DNA of 64,000 nucleotides, taken from assembly GCA_037200885.1 (NCBI GenBank), contig JBBCIN010000003.1, positions 1,178,001 through 1,242,000 on the forward strand, in the 5' to 3' direction. Numbering within the stretch: position 1 is the first letter of the stretch; each line of letters starts with the position of its first letter. This stretch comes from PMG-095 sp037200885. GTDB lineage: Bacteria; Myxococcota_A; Polyangia; Polyangiales; Polyangiaceae. Below are positions 25,344 to 34,116 of this stretch, one piece after another. A program made the translations under genes and the position numbers. The notes under the pieces are model-generated. The model had not been told where the DNA came from. It did no database searches and saw nothing but the letters and a program-made list of their open reading frames with translations.

Positions 25344-28300
25344 CTAAGCCACTTGCAGTTCGCCCGGTAGGGACGCTCGCAGCACCGCCGTAGCCTCTAG
25401 AAACAAGATCAGGAGATCGGCAGCGCTCACTCGCGCAACGAGCGATTTGTCGCCCCCAGCGCTGGGATCGCGATCGAGGTTCGGGAAGCGAGCCAGCAAA
25501 TCACCCGGCACTGGAGTGTCGGCTTGCTGCCGAAACGCGAGCTGCACCATTTCGTGGCCGAGGGCCCCGAGCGTTGCCGCGATCGCCGTGTCGAAGCGGT
25601 CGAAGACTCGTTCGGCCATCTCGCTCGCGGTTTCGTCCCCGCGACAGAGTCCTGCGGCGGCCCACGCTTCACGCCTTGCTAGCCACGTGGGTCGAAACAC
25701 CCTCGCAGGGTAAGCTCTGCACAATTCGTTCGTGGCCGCGGGGCTCAGCGTCACGCCGCGAACGACGAGCGCTGGCCAACGAAGTGTCACCAGCCCCACG
25801 TAGTAGGGCAGCGCGCCATCGGCCACCGTGAGGGCCGCGCCGGCGACCGACTGGGCCTCTAGCCCGTTCAACAAGCGCCGCTCCGCGTCGGGGCTATCAC
25901 GAGTCGGCGCGCTCGCTTCCCGCGCAAGGCGATACAGGGACGCGAGATCGCGAAACCCGACCACAGTCGCCAAATCGCGATAGGGCCCCGCTCCGGTGGC
26001 CGAGAACAGCTCACTGACATTGGTGTCAGGCGTTCCCGACGCCAAGCGTTCGATCAGCTCCGGTGCCGTCTGGATCAGCAGAGGGAGGTCATCCGCCGCT
26101 ATCTTCACGGAAAAACCGCCCGTTCTGTCCGCGCCTTCCTGGCCCAATGCCTCGTGCAGCTCAACCAGCGCCTCGAGCCACCAATCGAGGAACTCGAGGT
26201 CCGGACGCGGATTGCCTGATTCGTCCTGCAGCGTGACACCCAGAGCGGCGAGCGTGCGTCTAAGGCGGTGCCAGATCGGGTTCGAGATCTCGCGCCAAGT
26301 GGTCATCGACTCCGAATCGTAACGGACTTCGCTCAGCGCAGCTGCGGACCAACCCGACGGGAGCCGCACCGGGTCCTTGCCGTCCGCGCTCAAGCGGCCG
26401 ACGTGATAGAGAAGCATGACCCGCCCGACCAGCAGCCAAGCCGTGTCGACGGACATAGTCGGCAGGCCGCTGCGCTCTGGCCGCTCAGCTTGCGTGCGAG
26501 CAAGCGTCAGCGTCACCGGATCGGTTTCGACGTACCCGGCTTGATCGATGGCAAAGCTTTCCCGCTCGGTGTCCCAATACCGTGACCAAACGTTGATCTC
26601 GGTGCCATTACTTGCGCGTGTCGCGCTACCGAGAGCTAGCCGATAGGGACGCGACACGGTGCCACGGAAGGGCCCTACCTGTAGCAGCGCCGAAGGGCCC
26701 GCCGCGTCGTTGACGAGCTCGGAGACGCCGCTACCGTCGGTCGCTCCCGAGAAGATCACATCGAAGCACGGCGCAATCCGCTGGCTGAACCAACCGCGCA
26801 CGTTTTTCGCTAGCGCCCGCGGCGGGTAGTGACCGATCAACAGGGTGAGGTCGTGGCGCGCGCGCCACGCCGCCATGTCTTCGCCGCACACTGCATCGAA
26901 CTGGCGCGGCGAAAAGGCCTGCAGCTTGAGTCGCCGACGCGTCGGATTGACACCAAACACGTTGTTGATCCCGACCACCCCGACGCGCCCGATGGGCAGC
27001 TCCAGGCTCACGCTGAAGTCGCCCGGCAGGATGCCGCGGGTAAAGCCGGGTACAGATCGTGATTCGAACACCCATTGCTGCCACTGCAAAAACGAACTGA
27101 ACCGGTCGCGCAAATCGCGTCGGGCAGGGTGGTCGGCCTCGAACCAAAACGGCTCGTCATCGAGGAACGTGCGGAGGCCCCCGCGATCCTTCCCGCCGCT
27201 TGGATCAACCAGATCGTGATTTCCGGGGACGGGCAGCAAGAGACGTGGCGCGCCCTGCGCTTGGTCCAAGTCGTTCAGCCAGCCGCGCGCCGCTGCGAAT
27301 TGCTCCGCAGCACCCTGCCTCGTGATGTCGCCACTGAGCACGACCAGATCCAGCTCGCCGTCGAAGCCGACCTCGTCGAGCTCGCGCTTAAGCGCGGGCC
27401 AGTTGAACGCCAAGTGTTGGTTGATCTGTGGATCCGAAAGGTGCAACCAGCGCACACCGGGGGCAGGCCGCGCTGGACGAACGAATTTCGCGCGCGCGTC
27501 GTGCAGCGTCAGGCGCCAGCGATTTCCGCTCAGGGTTCGTAGTGTGACTTCCGCGTCTTTTCGCGGATCGTCACGGAGGGTGATCGCGCGGCTTGATCCG
27601 GCTTCGAGCGCGATCACCTCCGTCGGCGCGTCTCCGTCGATGATCTCGAGCACCCGCGGCCGGGTGTTCGGAACCCGTAACCCGGCGGTGTTTCCGCCGG
27701 ACGTGACGACGTCGCTGACGTGGACCGTGTGCGCGTCGATACGCCGCAGCTCGAGCTCGATTTCAGGCACCTCGCTCGGCAGTAGGCCGGGCATCGCCTG
27801 CGCGGTCATGCCCGATGGCGGCGCGCCGCTCAGGTTCACGGCCACGGTCAGCCTGGCTGACGCCGCGAGCGACAACAGCCACGCGGCGTGCGTCTGCCGT
27901 ACCGCGCTGGGCAGCTGCGGCAACGTGCGGTGCGCCCAGACGGACAAGTCGCGGGCGCGCGCTGAATCTCGGGAGAGCGCCAAGAGAACTTCTCCGAGCT
28001 TGCTCTCGAGTTGCTCTGGTTGCTGCTTGCTCAGCGCGAGCCAGAGGAGCTCCTCTTCCAGCCGCACGAGCGGCGACACTTCGAGGTGACGCTCACTCAT
28101 GACGTCCCAAACGGGCCTCAGTAGGCCCTCCTGCGCGAGCTCCTCACGCAGAAGCACGGTCACGTCGTTATCCAGCAAAATTCCGCGAGTGTTACGCGCC
28201 GTGACCAGCTCGCTGAACCAGAGATCGGCCTCCGCAGAAGCGTCGCTACGCGGCAATAGGCGCAGGCGCAGCGTGCGGATCAAGCGGGCGTCGATCTCCG

Positions 28301-28391
28301 CGGCGAGCGAAACCATGCGCGCCAGCTGGTGCGCATCGCGGCTCGACTTTGCGAGCGCGTCGATCCGAGCGCGGGCGAGGTTCGTGGTCAC
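25344..28391 (-). CDS. calcineurin-like phosphoesterase-domain protein of a MoxR/vWA operon
   Basis: A 1015-residue protein. Residues 1-190 are helical (RLIRTLRLRLLPRSDASAEADLWFSELV) and resemble the region that follows vWA domains in SAV_2336-type proteins. A beta-sandwich-like part follows, then a calcineurin-like domain from about residue 315 with LSGDITRQG, VPGNHD and LLIGHYPP intact. The first DxH is replaced by DPQ (320-322) and the final GHxH by GATD (549-552), so two usual metal-ligand sites are lost. The last 370 residues are helical and unrecognised. GTG 28391 overlaps the vWA gene stop (GTGA) with GGAG 8 bases upstream; an open frame up to 28562 is out-of-frame reading of the vWA gene. 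Confidence 0.85.
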   Translation of the reverse strand: MTTNLARARIDALAKSSRDAHQLARMVSLAAEIDARLIRTLRLRLLPRSDASAEADLWFSELVTARNTRGILLDNDVTVLLREELAQEGLLRPVWDVMSERHLEVSPLVRLEEELLWLALSKQQPEQLESKLGEVLLALSRDSARARDLSVWAHRTLPQLPSAVRQTHAAWLLSLAASARLTVAVNLSGAPPSGMTAQAMPGLLPSEVPEIELELRRIDAHTVHVSDVVTSGGNTAGLRVPNTRPRVLEIIDGDAPTEVIALEAGSSRAITLRDDPRKDAEVTLRTLSGNRWRLTLHDARAKFVRPARPAPGVRWLHLSDPQINQHLAFNWPALKRELDEVGFDGELDLVVLSGDITRQGAAEQFAAARGWLNDLDQAQGAPRLLLPVPGNHDLVDPSGGKDRGGLRTFLDDEPFWFEADHPARRDLRDRFSSFLQWQQWVFESRSVPGFTRGILPGDFSVSLELPIGRVGVVGINNVFGVNPTRRRLKLQAFSPRQFDAVCGEDMAAWRARHDLTLLIGHYPPRALAKNVRGWFSQRIAPCFDVIFSGATDGSGVSELVNDAAGPSALLQVGPFRGTVSRPYRLALGSATRASNGTEINVWSRYWDTERESFAIDQAGYVETDPVTLTLARTQAERPERSGLPTMSVDTAWLLVGRVMLLYHVGRLSADGKDPVRLPSGWSAAALSEVRYDSESMTTWREISNPIWHRLRRTLAALGVTLQDESGNPRPDLEFLDWWLEALVELHEALGQEGADRTGGFSVKIAADDLPLLIQTAPELIERLASGTPDTNVSELFSATGAGPYRDLATVVGFRDLASLYRLAREASAPTRDSPDAERRLLNGLEAQSVAGAALTVADGALPYYVGLVTLRWPALVVRGVTLSPAATNELCRAYPARVFRPTWLARREAWAAAGLCRGDETASEMAERVFDRFDTAIAATLGALGHEMVQLAFRQQADTPVPGDLLARFPNLDRDPSAGGDKSLVARVSAADLLILFLEATAVLRASLPGELQVA

Positions 28392-29350
28392 CGGGAGCGC
28401 TCCGCGCGTTGCCGGCGCAAAGTGCGCAGCGTAGTCCTGCGATCCCAAGGCAAGATCGTGAGCGATCGCTCGAGCCCGCGTGGCCAGCGCGAGCGGGGAT
28501 AAGGGACCAACGCGATCAACGGACTTTGACGTTTTCGAAGCTCGAGCGCGAGCTCTCGCCACGCCGTCACTTGCGCTGCGTTGCGTGCGCCCAAATCGGT
28601 AATCGCCAACACGGGCGTGGCCGCAGCAGGCGCAGTGAAGGGCTGGGGCTTAGTGGCCGAGCCGAGATAACAGCTGCGCGGATCGCCACGGAAATAAAGC
28701 ACCTGGGTCGCGTCGCTCGAGACCAGATCCAGCACCCGCTGGACCAGCCCCGTCGCATCTTCGAAGAACGGCAACAGCGCGTCGCTGCGGTCGACCAGGA
28801 TTTGCACGCCGCGCCGCAAGCTTGGCAACTCCTGCCGGGGCAGCTCAGAGACGACGCGACGCTTGACGAACGCGTCGAGCAGCTGCTCGAGATCGAGATC
28901 GTCGGATCGAACTCGAGTCGCCAGCATCGCGCTGAGCAGGCCGCGCGTGGTGCGCGGGGGCAGCAGCGCGTCCAGCGGTTTCCTCTGGCTCAAGCTCGCG
29001 CGCATGGGCAGCACCTGGGTCGAAAGCCAGCTCGGAGCGAGCGGCGGTACCGGCGGCAGTCGCTCGAGCGTGAGGCCAGCAAGCGCCGCGCCGGACCCAG
29101 GCGCGCCTTCGCTCGCCGAGGACGAGTCGGTCGACGAGGGGGACGGCGGCCGCGGCCTTGGCCTCGGACGCGGGGCGTCCGGCTCACGGCCGGCGCCGAG
29201 TTCGTCACCGGTTCCCGATGCGTCCGGCTGCGAGCTTTCGATCCCGAGTAGCTTGCCAACCGCTTGCGCTTGCTCGTCGTCGAGGTCGAGCGCCGATAGC
29301 ACGCGGATCAGATCTCCGAGCCCGATCGGAAGTAGCTTTTCGGCTGGCAT
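28388..29350 (-). CDS. vWA-like (SAV_2336-related) protein
   Basis: A 320-residue cytoplasmic protein. A small helical N-terminal domain (IGLGDLIRVLSALDLDDEQAQAVGKLLGI) is followed by a Pro/Ser-rich linker and, from about residue 150, a von Willebrand factor A-like Rossmann domain: RGVQILVDRSDALLPFFEDA (MIDAS site DxSxS degraded to DRSDA), VLYFRGDPRS and LIALVPYPRSRW. MoxR ATPases typically pair with vWA proteins that deliver substrates. It starts 5 bases after the MoxR stop and its own stop is coupled to the phosphoesterase start. Assignment to the SAV_2336/conflict-system branch is from memory of those families. Confidence 0.75.
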   Translation of the reverse strand: MPAEKLLPIGLGDLIRVLSALDLDDEQAQAVGKLLGIESSQPDASGTGDELGAGREPDAPRPRPRPRPPSPSSTDSSSASEGAPGSGAALAGLTLERLPPVPPLAPSWLSTQVLPMRASLSQRKPLDALLPPRTTRGLLSAMLATRVRSDDLDLEQLLDAFVKRRVVSELPRQELPSLRRGVQILVDRSDALLPFFEDATGLVQRVLDLVSSDATQVLYFRGDPRSCYLGSATKPQPFTAPAAATPVLAITDLGARNAAQVTAWRELALELRKRQSPLIALVPYPRSRWPRGLERSLTILPWDRRTTLRTLRRQRAERSR

Positions 29351-29355
29351 TCGTC

Positions 29356-30321
29356 TCAGCCCGCGTGGGGCTCCTCAACGGGGGCGAGGTGCTTCCACAT
29401 CGCAGCGCGGGTCACGCCCTCCCAGTCGGGATGTTTGCCGCTGACCTCGAGAGCGATACAGGCGCGTAGCGCGTCCAGGAACTCTGCGGTGCCGGGCGCA
29501 CGCACGTCCAGATCGTCAGCCCGAGCGCCGAACACCTCCATGCGCGCCAGCACTTCGTCGAACAGCGTGCGTTTCACCTTTGGGAAATGCGCCTGTGCAA
29601 TCCGCAGCAACGCTGCGGGGTCAGGTCGTGGCAGATCCAGCACGATGCAGCGCCGCAAGAACGCGGGCGGCAAGTCACGCTCGCCGTTGCTGGTGATGAA
29701 CACCAAAGCGTTGCGCTGACGCGTGACCGCCACACTCCCTTCGCCCGTTCGGAAGCGACCCTCGCCGAGCGGGCCGAGCAAGTCGTTCGGGACGTCGGGT
29801 TCGGCCTTGTCCACTTCGTCGATCAAGACCACCGCGCCGGTTGGGGAGCCGAATCCCCAGCCTGGATCGGCGGCCTCGGGAAAAGGCAGCGACGGCTGCT
29901 TGGTCTCTGGCTGGTAGCCGCGGCGACGCGCTTGCTCTGGATCAAACGCCCACCACAGCGCGCGCGGCTCCAAGTAGCGATGGATCTGTTTTACGTGTTT
30001 GGGCTCGGCCGTGGCATCTCCCAACCGGCTGACGGCGTCGAAGTGCCACATCAAGTCAGGGGCGCGCGTTCGTGAAGTGACGACCTCTTCGTAGAAATGG
30101 TAGCCAAGCGTGAGCGCGACGTCTCGAGCCAGCGTCGATTTGCCGCAACCGGGATCGCCGCGCAACAAGAGTGGCCGCTCCGTGGCCAGCGCAACCCGCA
30201 CCGCCAGCACCGTGTCGGAGCCGTAGATGTACGGGACGTACGGTTTCTTCGACGGCAAGCGTGCGGCCTTGCGAGCAGCGCTCGCGAGCTCGGATTGCGG
30301 GTTGAACTCTATGTTGGGCAT
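29356..30321 (-). CDS. MoxR-family AAA+ ATPase
   Basis: A 321-residue chaperone-like ATPase. Visible features are Walker A GDPGCGKSTLA, Walker B GAVVLIDEVDKAE, sensor 1 ALVFITSNGERDLPPAFLRRC (with the arginine finger) and a short lid domain. A 25-residue insert around KQPSLPFPEAADPGWGFG precedes Walker B. MoxR proteins remodel or activate partner proteins together with vWA partners. ATG 30321 has a perfect GGAGG 6 bases upstream. It sits between the protease (10-base gap) and the vWA gene (5-base gap), clearly one operon. Confidence 0.93.
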   Translation of the reverse strand: MPNIEFNPQSELASAARKAARLPSKKPYVPYIYGSDTVLAVRVALATERPLLLRGDPGCGKSTLARDVALTLGYHFYEEVVTSRTRAPDLMWHFDAVSRLGDATAEPKHVKQIHRYLEPRALWWAFDPEQARRRGYQPETKQPSLPFPEAADPGWGFGSPTGAVVLIDEVDKAEPDVPNDLLGPLGEGRFRTGEGSVAVTRQRNALVFITSNGERDLPPAFLRRCIVLDLPRPDPAALLRIAQAHFPKVKRTLFDEVLARMEVFGARADDLDVRAPGTAEFLDALRACIALEVSGKHPDWEGVTRAAMWKHLAPVEEPHAG

Positions 30322-30331
30322 GAGTGCCTCC

Positions 30332-31747
30332 TTACCAACCGCGCTCGGTGCGTAGAAGTGCGACGCTGCTCCGAGCATCGTTGGCGTAGTCTTCGTCCAT
30401 TTCGCCGAGCTCCGGTTCTATGTACCTCGCGTCGGGTGCGAGCGCGGCGAGTTCGGCTCGCCGCGATGGGTGCGAGAGCACCAACACGTGGAGTGGAGCC
30501 AGCTTTTGACCGATTTCAGCCAGCGCTTGCTGGGTTGGTGTGCTTCCGACGATGAGCGCGGTAAACGGACCGTCGGCCCTCAGCGCGGCCAACATTTTTT
30601 TGTCCGTCGGCCAACTATATTTGTTCTTCAGCTCGGCGACCACGGCGTCGAACAGGCTCGTGCTGAAGGGTTCCTGCCTGGGCTGGGGAACCACGACGTG
30701 GCGCTCGGGCCAGGTCGGAAACAGCATCGGCTCATGCGCGTAGCTGGCGCGATGCACGTAGTCGAGGCCAATGTCTTGATGTCGCGCGTTGATCGCGAAC
30801 GGCCTCGGCGGCGTGCGATCGGCAATCCTCGCCAACTGCTTGGCCGCGGCTTCATCGATCCAAAGCGTTTCTGCGAGGCGCAAGAGTTCCTTCGCCGCCG
30901 CAGGGTCCAGCGCGCCCTTCAGCTTTCTGACGACCGCGACGGTTGCCGGCACCCCGCCCATGATCATGGCGCGCGCCACCTGATGCGCCGCCTCGTCCCG
31001 TGGGATCCCCGCGACGCCCTCAGCGCCCTCGATCGCCAAGATCTTGGCCAGGCTAGTCAGCGCCACCGACGGAAGTTGCTCGAGCAGCGTTCGAAAGTAA
31101 TCGAGGTAGGGCAATGGTGTGTCGTTGCGCAGCTGCAACGCGCCCTTGCTCTCGTCGGTGATGGTTTGCGCCGGGAGCACCTTGAGCGTCCCGGCCACCG
31201 CTTTGCCCGCCACCTGGACTACCTCGATCACAAGGCCAATTGCGGCCCCATGCACCACGCACGGCGCGCCCGAAATGCCTTCGGCCTCCTTGGACGGCTG
31301 CTCTTCCAGCTCGTACGCCGTACTGTCGATCTCGCTCTGGCCCGCATAGCGAACTTCACCCCGAACGTAGCCGCCCAATTGTCGATAGAGCCAGGGCCAG
31401 CCAAAAGTCTCCCAACGCACGTCGTACGGATGAAGCAGCAAGCGCTCGAGCGGAACGGGCGTAATCGTGCCCGGAACCGATTGGCAATTGAGCAAGACCC
31501 AGTCCGCCTTGGCGCCTTGGCTGACCGGATGCACCGTTGCGAGGATGGGCGGCGAGTTCTCGAAATAGACCTCGATCTTCGTGGGATTGGCGACCGCCAG
31601 CACATGGGCGGCCGTCAGCACCGAAGCGGCGGTGACCAGGAAGCCGGTACCGCGCGATTTGGGCTGGTTCGGATCGCTGCTGTCGAAGACCTCGACGCGA
31701 ACTATCCCCTGCCTGGTCGTAGCTGCCAACATGGTCAGGACGTCCAC
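30332..31747 (-). CDS. trypsin-like serine protease with helical adaptor and unknown C-terminal domain
   Basis: A 471-residue protein without a signal peptide. The N-terminal chymotrypsin-fold protease has its full triad: His48 (LTAAHVL), Asp82 (KADWVLLN) and Ser159 in EGISGAP. Residues about 214-280 (YFRTLLEQLPSVALTSLAKIL...QVARAMIMGGVPATVAVVRKL) form a small helical bundle like the effector-associated domains (EADs) that couple trypsin effectors to NTPase conflict systems. Residues 330-471 form an unrecognised alpha/beta domain (TALIVGSTPTQQALAEIG, VLVLSHPSRR). GTG 31747 overlaps the upstream gene by 13 bases; ATG 31732 is an alternative. The EAD call is inference. Confidence 0.85.
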   Translation of the reverse strand: MDVLTMLAATTRQGIVRVEVFDSSDPNQPKSRGTGFLVTAASVLTAAHVLAVANPTKIEVYFENSPPILATVHPVSQGAKADWVLLNCQSVPGTITPVPLERLLLHPYDVRWETFGWPWLYRQLGGYVRGEVRYAGQSEIDSTAYELEEQPSKEAEGISGAPCVVHGAAIGLVIEVVQVAGKAVAGTLKVLPAQTITDESKGALQLRNDTPLPYLDYFRTLLEQLPSVALTSLAKILAIEGAEGVAGIPRDEAAHQVARAMIMGGVPATVAVVRKLKGALDPAAAKELLRLAETLWIDEAAAKQLARIADRTPPRPFAINARHQDIGLDYVHRASYAHEPMLFPTWPERHVVVPQPRQEPFSTSLFDAVVAELKNKYSWPTDKKMLAALRADGPFTALIVGSTPTQQALAEIGQKLAPLHVLVLSHPSRRAELAALAPDARYIEPELGEMDEDYANDARSSVALLRTERGW

Positions 31748-34044
31748 TTACTGAACTTAGTCCAAAGGCCGCCCAAGCCTTCGAACGCGACATTGCCGAC
31801 GCTGTGCAGCCCGAGCCCCCAGAGCACCGCGGTCAGATAGTCCCCCAAGCTACCCCATACGGCATCGCCCAACCACAACGCCTTCAAACCCGACGCGAGT
31901 GCGATGACGAGTAGTATCAAAGTGGCGTCTCGATCGGTCTCCGCGACCGGGCGACGCGGAGACCGCATGGTGTCCATAACCGCGCTGGCGCGCGCAATCA
32001 CTGCCGGTTCGGGCACGGCCCAAGCGCCGGGCGCGCGTTCGGTTGCGGTAACCGCTGCTACCTTTGCTCGAACCGCCTCGTCCGACATGCGCGGCTTCAG
32101 ATCGCGAAGCGCGCGGTCCGTGCGTCGCAGCATGGCGAGCGCCTCGCTGGGCGAAGCGTGCTCGGAGGCTGCGAGCTCTTGCATGAGCTTTGCGAGCTCC
32201 TGCGAGAGCTCCGCCTTGTGCTCGAGCTCACTGTTGGCCACGCGAACCATGTTGTCGCGCACGGTCTCGATCGCGGCGGACATCGACAAGGTCGCATAGA
32301 GCGCCAAGGCGCGAGCGTAGCCGTCGACCGCCGCTTCCGGATCCGCCTCGACGAGTTCGACCACGGAGTCGAGCAGGCGGCCGACGTCCGCCCGGATCTC
32401 GAGCCAACGCGCCTCGCCCACGCTCTCCGGCGCGGCCCCAGCCAGTTCGCTTTTCAAACCGAGCGCGAGCACGCCAGCAACGCGACCCCGGACCTTGCTC
32501 AGCTCCGCTTGTGCCTCGGGCAACTGATCTTGATCGAGCTGCGTTTGCACCGCGCGCAGAGCAGCACGAGCTTCGAGCACCGCGGGGCCCTCAGCGTTGC
32601 CGAGTGAAGCACCGGACGCGTCCAGCAACTGAGTCGTGCGCTGGAGTGTCTCAATCAGCGCTGCGCGTTGCGCGCCGCGCACCTTCACCTGAGCGAGCGC
32701 TTGATTGACCGCCGAGAGTTCTTCCGGCTTGATCGCCGCGATCAATTTCTCGGCTTGCTCGTCGAGTGTGGCACGCAACGCAGCGCGCGCGCTCGGCGGA
32801 ATCGCCTGCACTTGCCGATAAAGTGCGCGCAAGCTGCCGAGGAGGCCGAGCTTGTTGCTCAGGTTGGCAATCCCAGGAGCAAAATCCGGCGCTTGCGTGA
32901 GCGGGGAGCGCGCATCTTCGAGCTTCGCGCGCAGCTCAGCGAGCTCCGTCCGGCATTTCTCGAGCACGCGCGATTCCTCCTCGCCAAGTGACGCTCCCTC
33001 GAGACTGGCGACGCGCGCTTGCAGCTCGTCGAGGTCACGCTGCCAGAGAGCCTGGTCCCGACCCTTGGTGAGGTACCAACGGAGCCAAGTCGACACCACC
33101 ACTCCCAGCAAGATAAAACCGGCAGCGAGCCACCAGGGGCGCCTCACTTGCACGGTGAAGGGGACGTCGACGGCCTTTCGGTCCTGATCCGGACGAATCC
33201 GCAGCGAGCCCTGATAGGTACCCGCGGAGAGCACGCTCGCCAGAGTCAAATCGAGCCGGTGCAAGCGGTTCGGTGCGAGGGAGATCGTGTCTTGCACGCC
33301 CGAACCATCGAGCACTAACACCTGCAGTTGACCCGGGGACTGGAACGAGTCCGTCCCCGCGCCCTTGAGATCGAGAAATGAGAGTTCGGGTCGCGGCAGT
33401 AGGCGCGCAGTGCCGCTCGTCTCTCGCAACAGCAGGTGCAACATCGCTTCCGACTCCCACGGTGCGCTCTCGAGCTGCACCATGGTCGAGCCGACCAGAT
33501 CGACCTGCAGCTCTTGCACGGCGGACACGGCAGCCGCAACGCGGGTGACGACGACACGGTAGGCGATGCGCGTGTCCCCGAACACGAGCAAGAGCTCGGT
33601 CGCGTATTCACCGAGATCAGGCAAGGTAGCTTCTACCAGCAGCTCCGCGCTGTTCGTCATTGTGACTGATTCGGGCGGCTTACCGGTCGCCCATCGACTC
33701 TGCGTGAGCCAATCACCACCGGCGGCATCTTGGAGCTTCGGCAACACGTACGCGATCGGCCCGACCACCTCGGCATTGGCAGCCACAATCTGGAATCGAT
33801 GCGAAAATTTCGGATCGGAGCTGCGAAACCTGAAGCCATCCGGGCTCGCGCCAATCACCACCACGGCTGGCGCGCCGCATGCCGCACGGGGGGCGAGCCA
33901 AACTCCGAACAAACACGCGAGCGCGAGCGATTGCACGCTCCAATTCAAGGCGCCTCGTCCGACCACAATGCCACGCACCCTAGCCGGACTCCCCTCGTTT
34001 GAAAACCCGCGTGACGCCGGCATGACTAGCCGACGCATAGTCAT
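31735..34044 (-). CDS. membrane protein with exported beta domain and long cytoplasmic coiled coil
   Basis: A 769-residue protein and the first gene of the five-gene operon. A signal or anchor segment lies around residues 36-56 (SLALACLFGVWLAPRAACGAPA). An extracytoplasmic, beta-strand-rich region runs to about residue 300. Then come a membrane segment (WWLAAGFILLGVVVSTWL, 304-323), a long Ala/Leu/Glu-rich helical and coiled-coil region (about 330-640), and two C-terminal membrane helices (ATLILLVIALASGLKAL and YLTAVLWGLGLHSVGNV). The layout suits an envelope sensor that signals to the cytoplasmic protease/ATPase. ATG 34044 is followed by other in-frame ATGs, so the exact start is uncertain. 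Confidence 0.82.
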   Translation of the reverse strand: MTMRRLVMPASRGFSNEGSPARVRGIVVGRGALNWSVQSLALACLFGVWLAPRAACGAPAVVVIGASPDGFRFRSSDPKFSHRFQIVAANAEVVGPIAYVLPKLQDAAGGDWLTQSRWATGKPPESVTMTNSAELLVEATLPDLGEYATELLLVFGDTRIAYRVVVTRVAAAVSAVQELQVDLVGSTMVQLESAPWESEAMLHLLLRETSGTARLLPRPELSFLDLKGAGTDSFQSPGQLQVLVLDGSGVQDTISLAPNRLHRLDLTLASVLSAGTYQGSLRIRPDQDRKAVDVPFTVQVRRPWWLAAGFILLGVVVSTWLRWYLTKGRDQALWQRDLDELQARVASLEGASLGEEESRVLEKCRTELAELRAKLEDARSPLTQAPDFAPGIANLSNKLGLLGSLRALYRQVQAIPPSARAALRATLDEQAEKLIAAIKPEELSAVNQALAQVKVRGAQRAALIETLQRTTQLLDASGASLGNAEGPAVLEARAALRAVQTQLDQDQLPEAQAELSKVRGRVAGVLALGLKSELAGAAPESVGEARWLEIRADVGRLLDSVVELVEADPEAAVDGYARALALYATLSMSAAIETVRDNMVRVANSELEHKAELSQELAKLMQELAASEHASPSEALAMLRRTDRALRDLKPRMSDEAVRAKVAAVTATERAPGAWAVPEPAVIARASAVMDTMRSPRRPVAETDRDATLILLVIALASGLKALWLGDAVWGSLGDYLTAVLWGLGLHSVGNVAFEGLGGLWTKFSKWTS

Positions 34045-34116
34045 TTTTTTCTACCGGAGAGCTCGCAGGCACGTCGGTGTCCGCCAAGCCGCCGCGATAC
34101 TCAATCGCTGCCGAAG

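Noticed and set aside
28392..28562. N-terminal extension of the phosphoesterase
   Set aside because: It overlaps the vWA gene for 175 bases and is Arg/Ala/Lys-rich; the GTG at 28391 with coupled stop and ribosome site is better.
30470..31840. 456-codon plus-strand frame opposite the protease gene
   Set aside because: Opposite strand encodes an intact serine protease; this frame has no family features.
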